The notes under the pieces: generated by a model
The model's input: only the letters and a program-made list of their open reading frames with translations
Told to the model about the DNA's origin: nothing
Databases searched by the model: none
Position numbers and translations under genes: made by a program
Assembly: GCF_004123845.1 (NCBI RefSeq)
Contig: NZ_NBDP01000030.1
Span: forward strand, 620,001 to 684,000
DNA: 64,000 bases
Source: Allobosea sp. Tri-44
GTDB taxonomy: Bacteria > Pseudomonadota > Alphaproteobacteria > Rhizobiales > Beijerinckiaceae
Direction of reading: 5' to 3'
Shown: in pieces, positions 35,501-43,190 of the stretch
Position numbering within the stretch: the first letter of the stretch is position 1
Layout of the letters: each line of letters starts with the position of its first letter

Positions 35501-37654
35501 GGCGAGCCAATCGACGCGGTGCTCCCCGACATCCTCGGCCCTGATGGTAGTTGTGCCGCTTATCTCCTCGTGGCCGTCGACCTGCTGATCTCCCACTGGC
35601 CGGCAAGCCGCGAGGCGCTTGTGCCATTCATGGCGTGTCCTGAGCTCCTCGCCACCGAACACTCGCGCCATTCCCTTGACCTGATGGACGATGGGTCATT
35701 TTCGGGCCGCGAGCCTTCCGGCAAGGTGCTGCTCGCCGATCTGGCGGCACGTCCTTCCCGCAGCATACCACTCGCAAACATGGTGGTTGGTTGTCTCGCC
35801 GATGATGCGCTTGCGAACCGGCTGCGCACTCAGCTCAAAGCCGCGGTCGACGCGCTCGGCCGCTTCGACGAGCGTGCCAATTTTAGCGATCCAGCGTTCA
35901 TGGGAGCGTATGTGCTGAACATGCTGCACCCGGAAAACTGGGTCGCGGCCGAAAGGGGACGTGCTTATCGGTCGCCGCTTGCGAAAGCCGAGCACCTCGA
36001 GCGGTTGAGCAAGCGGTCCGATCAACTGGTCCGATCAAGCGAAGTCGAAGCAAAAATCAATCTTGCCATTGGCGATGCCGCCCGAGCTTCGCCCGAAGTT
36101 GCCCGCGAAGCGGCAGACTATGCGGCCGGAGAACTGCCAGGCGACAGCGATACCGGCGCGTCGAAAATGCGATCGACACAGTTAGTAGCCACCGCGATGC
36201 TGATAGCACGCGACGGCGACGAAATCTTACTCGACACGCAAGAGCATTGGGTGCGTTCGGCAATCGATCGTGCCCTAGCCGAGAGCGTCGACGGAGGTGC
36301 AGGGTCGGGCGACAAACTCCGGTACAACCGGCCGGCGCTTGCAATCTGCGCCCTCGTCCATCTGTGGCTTCGTAAGCGCACGCCGGGGGATCGCGAAACC
36401 CTGATCGCGAGCGCTGCCCGTAGGGACCGCTCGGCTCCTACGGCATTCGCGGCTGCCTTAGATGCAATTCTCGCTGACGATCCCAGGCTTTTGAAAGCCG
36501 CCGTCCGTGCCGCCTTCGCGAGTTGCACATACCGCTGGCGTCCTAGCAACGAGGACGCATCGGCGCAGGCGCGGTTCGAGCATGAAAAGGCCGCCAAGGA
36601 CGCGCGCGCCGCGGCGGCCGAGATGGAATGGCTAGATGGCGGACCTGAGCCTGAGTGGCCGGCGTTTCCGGACGAATGTCGTGGCATTGCGCCGCTAGCG
36701 GATGACGAGCTGACCGATCCGTTGGTCGACTCTGTGACCGGCGACGCGACGATCCGGACCGACAGCCAATTGGCCGCGCGATGGTTGCGATTGCTCACCG
36801 GCAAAGCAGGGTCCGCGATCGAGTGGCGCGGCGAGATTGTCGATGCCTATGCTACCTGGTCAGCCGAAGTAAACGGCCATGGCCTCCCGCCGGCGACAGA
36901 GATTGAGGGGCGCAAGCACGAGTGGAACGAACAGTTCTACGCGCTACTCGGAATAGCCATGATGGACATGACTCCGCCACGCTTCGCGGAGCAGTTGAGG
37001 CTAGTCACGGGTCTGCCGGATAAATCGTTCGGCGACGTGGCCGAACCACTTATTCACGCGGCTGACGTCCTCTATTTCAACGACCCACAGCGCAATTCGG
37101 AGCGCGCGGTTGAGCTGCGCACGCTGCTTACTCAGCGGACGCTGGCGCTGCGCAGATGGACCTGGTCGCGCCGCCCCGGAGATTTGTCGATTGACCGGGA
37201 AACTGCGCGGATCGTCGCAAAGGTCCTAATGAACACTCACGATTCATTCGCTGGAACGCAGAGCTATTTGGTGCAGGGTGTCTTCGATCGTGTCGATCCG
37301 CTGCTCGATGTGCTGCGTCCGCTTCTTCCCGGCGGCCCGACCGCTTTCATCGCTCGATGCACGATGAACATGCTCCTCGTGGCGCCGCGCGCTCGCCATA
37401 TCGACTTCCTCCTCTCGGGTGTCGAGGCTTGGCTCAAGCACTTGCCAACAGATCAGGCGATGTGGGTTACGTTAGGGATCGGTCGGAAGGTCATCGGCTG
37501 GTTCGAAAAGGCAATCATCGATGAACCTGGACTGCTCGGCCTCGAGCATCCCCACCACGATCGTATCGATGCAGCGTTGGGTCGCCTCGTGGATCTTGGG
37601 GTGCCCGAGGCCCACGAGATGGAGAAGCTGGTCGAATATGCCCGTGGTCCGTAA
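32564..37654 (+). CDS. Avs-like antiviral STAND NTPase with N-terminal Cap4/DUF4297-like nuclease
   Basis: A 1,696-residue protein. Residues about 25-200 look like a Cap4/DUF4297-type nuclease: GAGVYIEGELGAFYLLAML, then LDDLIVHAS with Asp69 and LLEIQSKR with Glu84, Gln86 and Lys88, the ExQxK form of the PD-(D/E)xK site. A STAND-type ATPase follows, with Walker A GGPGVGKS at residues 324-331 and Walker B VLFIDS at about 387-392, then a sensor ATARSEFG. The last 1,000 residues are helical repeats expected to sense a ligand. The order nuclease-ATPase-repeats and the size match Avs proteins, which recognise phage proteins and cut DNA. It lies between the repressor block and the prophage end, a cargo position. 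The target is unknown. Confidence 0.72.
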   Translation: MSGEEVDNEEEERGSSPAARGGAGVYIEGELGAFYLLAMLARSEPRGLKNTRIERVRFQGVELGYALDDLIVHASNAAGESLLEIQSKRTITFAPKDPVFREVCAQIATSTNASCPEERHFLGVATQRTSNAISGAYQDVLQWADMAGTSADFFRRLSAKGVASKSMRDFVATFRANLVAEGVDENDDAIWRILRRFLILEFDFESSSPVARTLGLVLAGQVLSDEDTPRAGALWSTLIEISIATSKAGGSLDLQTLSEELRNRGFRLAGDRNFSLARARLKEMAGMALANIGNTIAGLHLPRLDAIAAVDSALESHRLIEIRGGPGVGKSGVLRHLAERHLRQSHVIVLDPVGTPDGGWIAYAQSIGVSATAKAFLSDLAASGGGVLFIDSLEMFAEPGRQRTVNDLLLEVSRIEGFTVIATARSEFGKDGETWLADDALAALGAGQTVSVGELQDAEVEMLSDHAPALRALLATGHPAAPIARNLYRLSRLLKVPSSATIRTEAALADYWWRTADGASADVVRAAQRILADLVDKSLTGGDALELKSDSTARSHLLRSLTLREGRRDHLGFYHDVLRDWAVACRIHEDRSHLTTLDLTAPVSPRIARGIEFAGRLSLEMQNGCDSWLEILTLLSPAGSHGSWRRQALLAIVRSELGLSLLDRCGVALLAQGGSLFRELCRAIVAVETVATADLLKSVDQGGTQPVVPRSLRTNTTGSAAVLLLWCASHSKNIPLQAIGAVIDLVEIQYVILMGSPTLAKSVAKMLFDWLLQLDVRDALRTIPSSKMAGNVDRQAGDRLVEDLRMWSLLLTVHAPDDAKAYLRAVAAEPGTHKVKAIRSFSSFLVHAAPSELAALIVGSLIEHKERESPNGRSRDREFSFADSDYLPPSPAQPPFFDLLQASPQIGLGLIRKLTLEAISHGSRGAGASADGFTLVFENGPRFFPWKQSYFWSRDQAREYSVASGLKALEAWGHARLDAGEPIDAVLPDILGPDGSCAAYLLVAVDLLISHWPASREALVPFMACPELLATEHSRHSLDLMDDGSFSGREPSGKVLLADLAARPSRSIPLANMVVGCLADDALANRLRTQLKAAVDALGRFDERANFSDPAFMGAYVLNMLHPENWVAAERGRAYRSPLAKAEHLERLSKRSDQLVRSSEVEAKINLAIGDAARASPEVAREAADYAAGELPGDSDTGASKMRSTQLVATAMLIARDGDEILLDTQEHWVRSAIDRALAESVDGGAGSGDKLRYNRPALAICALVHLWLRKRTPGDRETLIASAARRDRSAPTAFAAALDAILADDPRLLKAAVRAAFASCTYRWRPSNEDASAQARFEHEKAAKDARAAAAEMEWLDGGPEPEWPAFPDECRGIAPLADDELTDPLVDSVTGDATIRTDSQLAARWLRLLTGKAGSAIEWRGEIVDAYATWSAEVNGHGLPPATEIEGRKHEWNEQFYALLGIAMMDMTPPRFAEQLRLVTGLPDKSFGDVAEPLIHAADVLYFNDPQRNSERAVELRTLLTQRTLALRRWTWSRRPGDLSIDRETARIVAKVLMNTHDSFAGTQSYLVQGVFDRVDPLLDVLRPLLPGGPTAFIARCTMNMLLVAPRARHIDFLLSGVEAWLKHLPTDQAMWVTLGIGRKVIGWFEKAIIDEPGLLGLEHPHHDRIDAALGRLVDLGVPEAHEMEKLVEYARGP

Positions 37655-38169
37655 GGCACGATCAAGCCCGGCTAGAACCATGGCAAATTGTTTGCTGGGT
37701 TGTATGCGCACATCAGGGTTGCCTGACAGCCAACGCCCGCAGAGTCAGATAAGAGCCATTTTCGGCTGTAGCGTGAGTGGACGGCTGGTGTCCGAATTGG
37801 TCAGGAACCAGATGTCGAGCAGCCTAATGGAGTTCCGAGTTACTTGGCAGCGCCTCGCGGCGTAGGAGCGACGTTGCTCTTTGAAAACGTTCGCTAAAAT
37901 AGAACTCGGAAGGAGCGGCCGACCCTGTCCTGATTCTTCCGAGTTTAAAGGGCTCCCTCAAGCTTTTCGGGGCTTCTGGCGACCGTCTGGGCATTGCGAT
38001 CGACGGCTATTGCCATTTGGTCATTCGCTCGGAAGCGCAGCCTGGCCTGTCCATGTCATACGCGAGGGCGCTTAAGTACTTGCAGCACTGCGCCTTTCCG
38101 CCCGATCCCAGCTAATCCCGCCTGATCCCGCCTATCCCCTGCCATTGCCATCTGATCGTTCGTTTCACA
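37655..38169. other. Non-coding terminal segment of the prophage
   Basis: 515 bases without a convincing gene. They contain the internal transposase site at 38011-38028 and the terminal site at 38146-38163. GATCCCGCCT-like units are repeated near 38105-38135. Short open frames here lack ribosome sites and codon bias. Confidence 0.6.
38011..38169 (-). repeat. Right terminus of the prophage: two inverted transposase sites
   Basis: On the minus strand, GCGAATGACCAAATGGCA (38011-38028) and ACGAACGATCAGATGGCA (38146-38163) are inverted with respect to the left-end sites. The last base of the element is 38169 (CACA), 6 bases outside the outer site as at the left end. Confidence 0.82.
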
Positions 38170-38176
38170 GCGGTGT

Positions 38177-38222
38177 TGTAGCGCGAACAACCAAATGGCA
38201 CCTAGCGAACGATCAAATGGCA
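38177..38222 (+). repeat. Orphan second copy of the left terminus, outside the prophage
   Basis: Begins TGTAGCGCGAAC at 38177, with sites GCGAACAACCAAATGGCA (38183-38200) and GCGAACGATCAAATGGCA (38205-38222), in the same 22-bp period and 6-bp offset as at 15528. It stands only 2 bases past the GCGGT duplication. No matching inverted end is found further right in the window. Confidence 0.8.
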
Positions 38223-38295
38223 ACAGATCGCATTTCTGAGAATGGCCAGGTTCTCCAATGATGCAGCCCGACCGCCTCTCCTCGGAACGTGGCCG

Positions 38296-38853
38296 TTATT
38301 TCACCAAGCTTTCGAGATGCGCCTTGACGCGAGGGTGAGTGGCAGCGTGCTCCTGATAGCGGCGCATGCGCTCGCGGTCCGCTTGAGTGAAGTTCAATTC
38401 GGCCGATCGGCCAAATTTTTCGGCCGCCCGCTCCTTAAAAAAGTCAATCGCACCTCCTAGTATGTCTTCCCAAAAGGCCGCGCGCTCTATGAATTTCAGC
38501 AGAAATTCGCGCCCGCCTTGGCGTTGGGGGTGACCTCCCACGCTCATCCCGAAAGCACGATAGTAGTCGTGGGCGATGAAATTCCGATCTTGATAGAACG
38601 TCACTAGATCTGGCGTACGAATAAATAGCGCGTCTCCAAACGCCTCCACGAGCTGGCCGAGAGTGGCCTTAAGCTCGCTTGGATCACCTCGAAGAAACTT
38701 CTCCGGCGTAAGGTCTCGGAATCGACGCTCTTTCTGCCCTTCGGGAGAATGCGCAATATGGGATGCAAGGCCATAAAGCGCGAACTCGACGCGTTGAGCA
38801 ACGACCAGCGCTAGACCAAGCAAAGGATAGTCCTCGAGGGGAAGGTCGCGCAT
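38296..38853 (-). CDS. HEPN-like protein of unknown function
   Basis: A 185-residue all-helical protein (MRDLPLEDYPLLGLALVVAQRVEFALYGLASHIAHSPEG...). In the middle is FYQDRNFIAHDYYRAF, an RNxxxH motif in the position and helical setting of HEPN-type ribonucleases and MNT-HEPN toxins. The C-terminus is basic (QADRERMRRYQEHAATHPRVKAHLESLVK). No adjacent nucleotidyltransferase partner is seen. It lies just outside the prophage, after the orphan terminus and before a truncated SOS-associated gene. HEPN-like is inferred from one motif. Confidence 0.6.
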   Translation of the reverse strand: MRDLPLEDYPLLGLALVVAQRVEFALYGLASHIAHSPEGQKERRFRDLTPEKFLRGDPSELKATLGQLVEAFGDALFIRTPDLVTFYQDRNFIAHDYYRAFGMSVGGHPQRQGGREFLLKFIERAAFWEDILGGAIDFFKERAAEKFGRSAELNFTQADRERMRRYQEHAATHPRVKAHLESLVK

Positions 38854-38905
38854 TTTAGAGATCCTGAAATCACTAGATGGAAGGGCCGACGATCTGGAGC
38901 GCTCG

Positions 38906-39170
38906 CTAAAATAGTGAACCCTGCTTTGGCGTATCCGGAGGGGGCGGAGGCGGTTCGGGCTCGACCGGCGCAGCGGTCGCTGGGTCGTCGTCGCCGACGC
39001 CGGTCTTGTTCATACGCCGGTTGACGATCCACTCCTGCAGCTCTGGCGGCGCCTTCATCAGGATCTCCTTGCCGGCCGAGCCGTCGAGCCAGGCATCGAA
39101 GTCGTCGGGGTGCAGCATCGCCGGCATGCGGTTGTGGATACTTTCCGTGAGCCACGCCGCCGCTCGGGCG
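38906..39170 (-). pseudogene. Truncated SOS response-associated peptidase (SRAP/YedK), C-terminal part
   Basis: The minus strand reads AAAWLTESIHNRMPAML, then HPDDFDAWLDGSAGKEILMKAPPEL and a Pro-rich tail ending KQGSLF, the C-terminal third of SRAP proteins (IHxRMPxxL...WL). The N-terminal two thirds, including the catalytic Cys2, are absent upstream of about 39170. SRAP enzymes shield abasic sites in single-stranded DNA; this remnant cannot. Confidence 0.75.
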
Positions 39171-39315
39171 CTTTAAATGCAATCCATGGGCTGGCCGTCG
39201 TGAGACGCCCCGTCAGCTCCCTCACCTACCTGGCGCGGCCCTTATTTTCTAGAACGCCTTGTCGAATGCGTCGGACCGTCTCAGCTTGTCCCGCAATCCT
39301 CCCGGGCCGACGGGG

Positions 39316-41121
39316 TCATACGAACAGGAAGTCGCTCTGATGCAGCAGCGCGAGGTTGACATTCTGCAACGTCAGCGAGGTGCCGGCGTCGAATGCAAAA
39401 ACCACATCTGCCCCGGACTGGCTCGCAAAGCTCATCAGCTTCGCAAACGAATCGGCCAGGACCGGATCAATCTGCACGACATCGGCATCGGCAATGCCCG
39501 CACCTTCGAAATCGCCGATCACGTCGTGCCCATAGCCTGATCTGAAGACGAAAGTGTCCTTGCCGCCGAAACCGAACAGCAGATCGTTGCCGGCTCCTCC
39601 CGACAGCACGTTGTTCAAGCTGTTCCCGCCGATTCCGTTGTCGAGGGCGTTGCCAATGCCAGTGACGGCGGTGTCCTGCAGGTTCAAGGCCTCGACATTG
39701 TCCGGCAGAACATAGCTGACGCTCGAATAGATGCGGTCATAGCCCTGGTCCTGATCCTCGACCACCGCTGCCGAGGCTGTGCTGACAAAATAGGTATCAT
39801 TCCCCCGGCCGCCGTAGAGGCTGCCGCCAGCGCGGCTGACAATCGTGTCGTCGCCGTCGCCACCATCAAAAATGGCAGTATCCGTCGCGCCGATCAGGAC
39901 GTCGTCGAAGCGACTGCCCCGAACACCGTCGATGCTGGAAAAGGTATCCCCTGCCGCTTCGCCCGTATTGGCCACGGCCCCCGAAAGGCTCACCCGCACA
40001 GCTTCGGTTGCGTTTTCATAGGTCGCCCAATCGAAGCCGCGGCCGCCCACCAACTGGTCCGCCCCGGTCCCTCCCTCCAGAATTTTGAAGCCGAACGGGC
40101 CGGAGAGCGTGTCGTTGCCCGCGCCGCCTCGCAGAATACTGCCATGCCCACCTGAAAGCACGTCGTCGCCGTCGCCACCTTCCATAAGAGTAAACGAACT
40201 TCCGATCAGTCTATCGTTGCCCGCCCCGCCATATAGCTTGTCTCCGTCTCCCCACGCCGACAAGACGTCGTTACCATCCAGGCCGTACAGAACGTCCTCG
40301 CCATTGCCGCTCGCGATTGAATTGTTCCCATTGTCGCCGATGAGAACATCGTTGCCTGACGAGCCGACCAGCGCCTCGATCGATAGGAACACGTCGCCTG
40401 CGGCATCGCCTGTATTAAGTTCGGGGGCGCCGAGGTGCACGAAAACCGGCGCGTAAAAGAGTGCCGTGTCGAAGCCTTCGCCTCCGTTCAGGATGTCGGC
40501 GCCCCAGCCCCCATAGAGAGTGTCATTCCCCTGTCCGCCGGCGAGATAGTCGTTCCCCGCGCCGCCATCCAGCGTATCGTTGCCTTCGCCACCGTCGAGA
40601 TGATCCGCGTGGCTGCCTCCGCGAACGGCGTCATCGCCTGCCCCCGCCGCCACATAGTTCATTCCGTCTCCAGCGACGATATCGTCGATACCTGTCCCGC
40701 CGATGATGTAGTCGTCGCGACTGCCGGTCGTAATCTCGTTGACGCGGTCGTAAAAGCCCTGTGTGGTGTAGACCGTCGATGCGCGGTTGGTCGGATCAAT
40801 TACATCCGTGATCGTATAGCGCAGTTGATCACCATAATATTCAGCGATCGATGTGATTTCCGTCCGATCGAATGTACCGGCATAGGAGCCGCCATAATTT
40901 CGAACGACATGCGCAACCGTATGAGTTCCGTCAGGATTGGCGAATGTCACGTCCCAATTCTGGATTGTGTGTGATCCGCGATTGACCATAACGAATGTCT
41001 CGCTACGGAAATTTGATCTCGTTCCTGAATCCAGCGCCTGGAAGCCCCGGCCATAAAGCGCAGTCAGATCAAATTCCAGTGCGCGAAGCGTGAAGGCGTC
41101 GGCCACGGTCAGGATCGGCAT
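39316..41121 (-). CDS. RTX-type calcium-binding repeat protein
   Basis: A 601-residue protein. The first 130 residues (MPILTVADAFTLRALEFDLTALYGRGFQALDSGTRSNF...) have no recognised domain. From about 135 to 540 there are many nonapeptide repeats of the GGxGxDxLx type (for example DGGEGNDTLDGGAGNDYLAGGQGNDTLYGG), which fold into Ca-loaded beta-rolls. The C-terminus (VVQIDPVLADSFAKLMSFASQSGADVVFAFDAG) is like the uncleaved type I secretion signal of RTX proteins. It is presumably secreted; no type I transporter genes are in the window. Confidence 0.85.
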   Translation of the reverse strand: MPILTVADAFTLRALEFDLTALYGRGFQALDSGTRSNFRSETFVMVNRGSHTIQNWDVTFANPDGTHTVAHVVRNYGGSYAGTFDRTEITSIAEYYGDQLRYTITDVIDPTNRASTVYTTQGFYDRVNEITTGSRDDYIIGGTGIDDIVAGDGMNYVAAGAGDDAVRGGSHADHLDGGEGNDTLDGGAGNDYLAGGQGNDTLYGGWGADILNGGEGFDTALFYAPVFVHLGAPELNTGDAAGDVFLSIEALVGSSGNDVLIGDNGNNSIASGNGEDVLYGLDGNDVLSAWGDGDKLYGGAGNDRLIGSSFTLMEGGDGDDVLSGGHGSILRGGAGNDTLSGPFGFKILEGGTGADQLVGGRGFDWATYENATEAVRVSLSGAVANTGEAAGDTFSSIDGVRGSRFDDVLIGATDTAIFDGGDGDDTIVSRAGGSLYGGRGNDTYFVSTASAAVVEDQDQGYDRIYSSVSYVLPDNVEALNLQDTAVTGIGNALDNGIGGNSLNNVLSGGAGNDLLFGFGGKDTFVFRSGYGHDVIGDFEGAGIADADVVQIDPVLADSFAKLMSFASQSGADVVFAFDAGTSLTLQNVNLALLHQSDFLFV

Positions 41122-41713
41122 GAAAACTTTCCAGTCTCGCCAACGGGGCCATTCTATCGGCAGTTGTGCCCTCCACCATGCCTCCAGGCAAGGCGAAACG
41201 CCTTCCGCCTCAAAGCCTCAACCCATCGTTGTCCAATGACGGCCGCCGGATCTTGGCTGGCCTAAGCCTCGCTCATATCCGCTCTGGCGGTGGCCTTGAG
41301 CTTCGATGTCTCGGGCCTGTCATCTCGGCTTGCTTTCGATCCACTCCCCGGGGCCCATGACTGGCGACGCTGCGTTTGGATGAATTTGATCGCCGAAGGG
41401 CGTCGTTCAGGCCTTGTCTTCGGCAACCACTGGATTCCTGCAAGACCGAGCGCAAGGAGGCCCATTTGTCGTCCCGTCGCGCCATCCCTCGGTCTTCTGC
41501 CTGAAAATCTGAGGCTCGCTGATCTGCACCTCTGCGAATTCCAGCGCGCGGCCGCTTTCGCCACGCAACTTCGCCTCTCGGCTGATGTCCTGCCGTGCTC
41601 ACGGCCTTGTCCTGTAAGGCCAGTCGCCTATGACAGTCGACAACCATAGGATTCCGACATAACTGCTTGATTGCGCCGTCTTCCGGTTAGCGAGGAAGGC
41701 GCGCGTTCTCTCA
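41122..41713. other. Gene-free segment holding a degenerate methyltransferase copy
   Basis: No intact gene. Bases 41365-41432 resemble 43961-44027, and 41433-41590 resemble about 44515-44680, joined head to tail with the intervening 490 bases missing. The rest shows nothing recognisable. Confidence 0.65.
41365..41590. pseudogene. Composite decayed fragment of both neighbouring methyltransferase genes
   Basis: The shared runs include TGATCGCCGAAGGGC and CCCATTTGTCGTCCCG, with scattered substitutions and single-base indels elsewhere. The first part matches the inside of the plus-strand methyltransferase, the second the inside of the minus-strand one. Confidence 0.7.
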
Positions 41714-42820
41714 ATGAGGCCAGGCAGCGTATTAATGTTGGATCGCAATCGCAGCCTCGATGGCCTCAGAGGCGTCGCAGTCATTCTCACATTTCTTGTT
41801 CATTATTGGGGAACATATATGGCGACCTTTCGGGGAGGAAACCCGAATGTCGTACGCTTTGCTGAGTGGAACAACCCATTCGATAGGGTACTTTACTGGA
41901 TTTTTCATTCCCATCACGGTGTATATATTTTCTTTATGCTCAGCGGATTTCTCATCTGCCGCATCGCGTTGAAGACGTCCTTTAACTATGCCGCATTTGT
42001 CGGCAAGCGTGTGGTTCGTGTCTACCCTGCGTTCTTGCTGGCATTGATCATTTGCGCTGCATTGAGTCCCTTTCTGCTCATCCCGCCGCCGACATGGCAA
42101 ACCGTCGGCCTGAATCTTCTTTTTCTGAATGGCGTGCCGCAGCTCGGTGTGCCCGGCATCGTGTTCAACAATGTCACGTGGTCTCTCTTCTATGAGATGG
42201 CGTTTTATCTTGTTTTCCCGCTGGTCGTCGTAGTTGGGCGACGAGTCGGCGTTCCTATCGTGCCGGCGATCGTTCTAGCGGGCATAATCGCAGCATATTT
42301 GCCGGGTGTGATGGGGTTCTACGCCGAGTTCTTTCTGTTCCTGTTCGCGGGTGCACTGGTCGCAACCTTTAGCCAGTCGGCGGTTAAAGCTGTCGCCGAG
42401 GCCTTCCCGGACTATGCGGTGATTGCGCTCTATCTTCTCATAACGAGCTTCTTCACAGTCGGTTTGTTGACGACATCGCAGTTCGTCTGGGCATTCGCCG
42501 GGTGCGGTTCGGTTATCCTCTGCAAAGCGATCGATGGGCAGAGTGCTATTGCCCGTGCGCTAGCCTGGAAGCCTCTGTCCGAACTCGGCCGGATCTCGTA
42601 CTCATTCTATTTGCTGCACTCGGTCGCCATCAGCCTCGTCTTCAAGGAATGGTGGCTGCTGTACATTCAACGCGCCGGCACCATACCTAACGCAATCTAT
42701 CTCGGAGCGGCGGCCTTCGCTGGCTCGACTTTTCTGGCCTGGGTTTCCTATCAGCTTGCCGAGCGTTTCTACTTCAAGAGCCATGCCCCCGTTGACGTGC
42801 GGGCTCTTGAGCCGGCCTGA
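41714..42820 (+). CDS. Acyltransferase 3 family membrane protein (OafA-like)
   Basis: A 368-residue polytopic membrane acyltransferase. The start is either the ATG at 41714 or that at 41735 (MLDRNRSLDGLRGVAV). Family motifs are RSLDGLRGVAVILTFLVHYWG with the catalytic-type His, FFMLSGFLICR, RVYPAFLLAL and, near the end, GRISYSFYLLHSV. Such enzymes add acetyl or other acyl groups to O-antigen, exopolysaccharide or lipids at the inner membrane. The neighbouring methyltransferases hint at a surface-glycan or lipid modification locus. Confidence 0.88.
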   Translation: MRPGSVLMLDRNRSLDGLRGVAVILTFLVHYWGTYMATFRGGNPNVVRFAEWNNPFDRVLYWIFHSHHGVYIFFMLSGFLICRIALKTSFNYAAFVGKRVVRVYPAFLLALIICAALSPFLLIPPPTWQTVGLNLLFLNGVPQLGVPGIVFNNVTWSLFYEMAFYLVFPLVVVVGRRVGVPIVPAIVLAGIIAAYLPGVMGFYAEFFLFLFAGALVATFSQSAVKAVAEAFPDYAVIALYLLITSFFTVGLLTTSQFVWAFAGCGSVILCKAIDGQSAIARALAWKPLSELGRISYSFYLLHSVAISLVFKEWWLLYIQRAGTIPNAIYLGAAAFAGSTFLAWVSYQLAERFYFKSHAPVDVRALEPA

Positions 42821-42998
42821 CGGTTGAATAGAGCGGTGAAGAGGCGATGTGCGGTGCGGTTTACCCGCGCGGCGCGCCGACCCGAGAAGGTGGGCGAGCG
42901 CAAATATTCAGGCTCTGGCGATTGTTCCAGCCACCGCAGCGTTTTCCGCCCTGACGGCCGCAAGTTGCATGGCGATCTGCTGTGCTGGAGCGCCCCTC

Positions 42999-43190
42999 AT
43001 GGACCACGACAGAATTCGACAGGCTCAGGACTTGCGTGTGAAAGCGTTCAAGTGCCGCCGTTGGGCCGTTACGGCCTGCGATGATGAGGCCGCGGCCCGC
43101 CTGACGGCCATGGCGAGCGCCTACGAGGCGCAAGCGGAAGCCCTCGAACAGGACGTTGCTCCACCCGGCCGGGCGCAGCAGGGACGATAG
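42999..43190 (+). CDS. Small hypothetical helical protein
   Basis: A 63-residue protein (MDHDRIRQAQDLRVKAFKCRRWAVTACDDEAAARLTAMASAYEAQAEALEQ). Two helices with a central Ala/Glu-rich stretch recall the abundant small RAxEC-type proteins of Hyphomicrobiales, whose role is unknown. The longer frame upstream is not supported by codon pattern. Confidence 0.5.
   Translation: MDHDRIRQAQDLRVKAFKCRRWAVTACDDEAAARLTAMASAYEAQAEALEQDVAPPGRAQQGR

Larger units (their letters stand above)
15528..38169. mobile_element. Mu-like transposable prophage (decayed) with defence-type cargo
   Basis: The limits are read from the sequence. The left end starts TGTAGC at 15528 and the right end finishes TTTCACA at 38169, both flanked by the 5-bp duplication GCGGT (15523-15527 and 38170-38174). 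The 18-bp site GCGAAAAACCAAATGGCA (15534-15551) and its inverted partner (38146-38163, CGAACGATCAGATGGCA on the minus strand) each lie exactly 6 bp inside an end. Extra sites lie at 15556-15573 and 38011-38028. Inside are a repressor, a Ner-like protein, a ParB-like protein and a DDE transposase, then baseplate, fibre and Dam genes, all reversed. Head, tube, sheath and tape-measure genes are absent. Three cargo blocks are carried (15634-18437, 23048-25107, 30901-37654). Confidence 0.88.

Noticed and set aside
15528-38222. Direct repeats at 15528 and 38177 as integrase attachment sites
   Set aside because: There is no tyrosine or serine integrase, and the inverted end at 38169 plus the 5-bp duplication explain the limits better. 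The second copy is treated as an orphan terminus.
37885-38915. A shared CGCTAAAATAG at about 37889 and 38903 as a mobile-element repeat
   Set aside because: The match is only about 11-12 bases, one copy lies at the stop of the SRAP remnant, and nothing else around them agrees.
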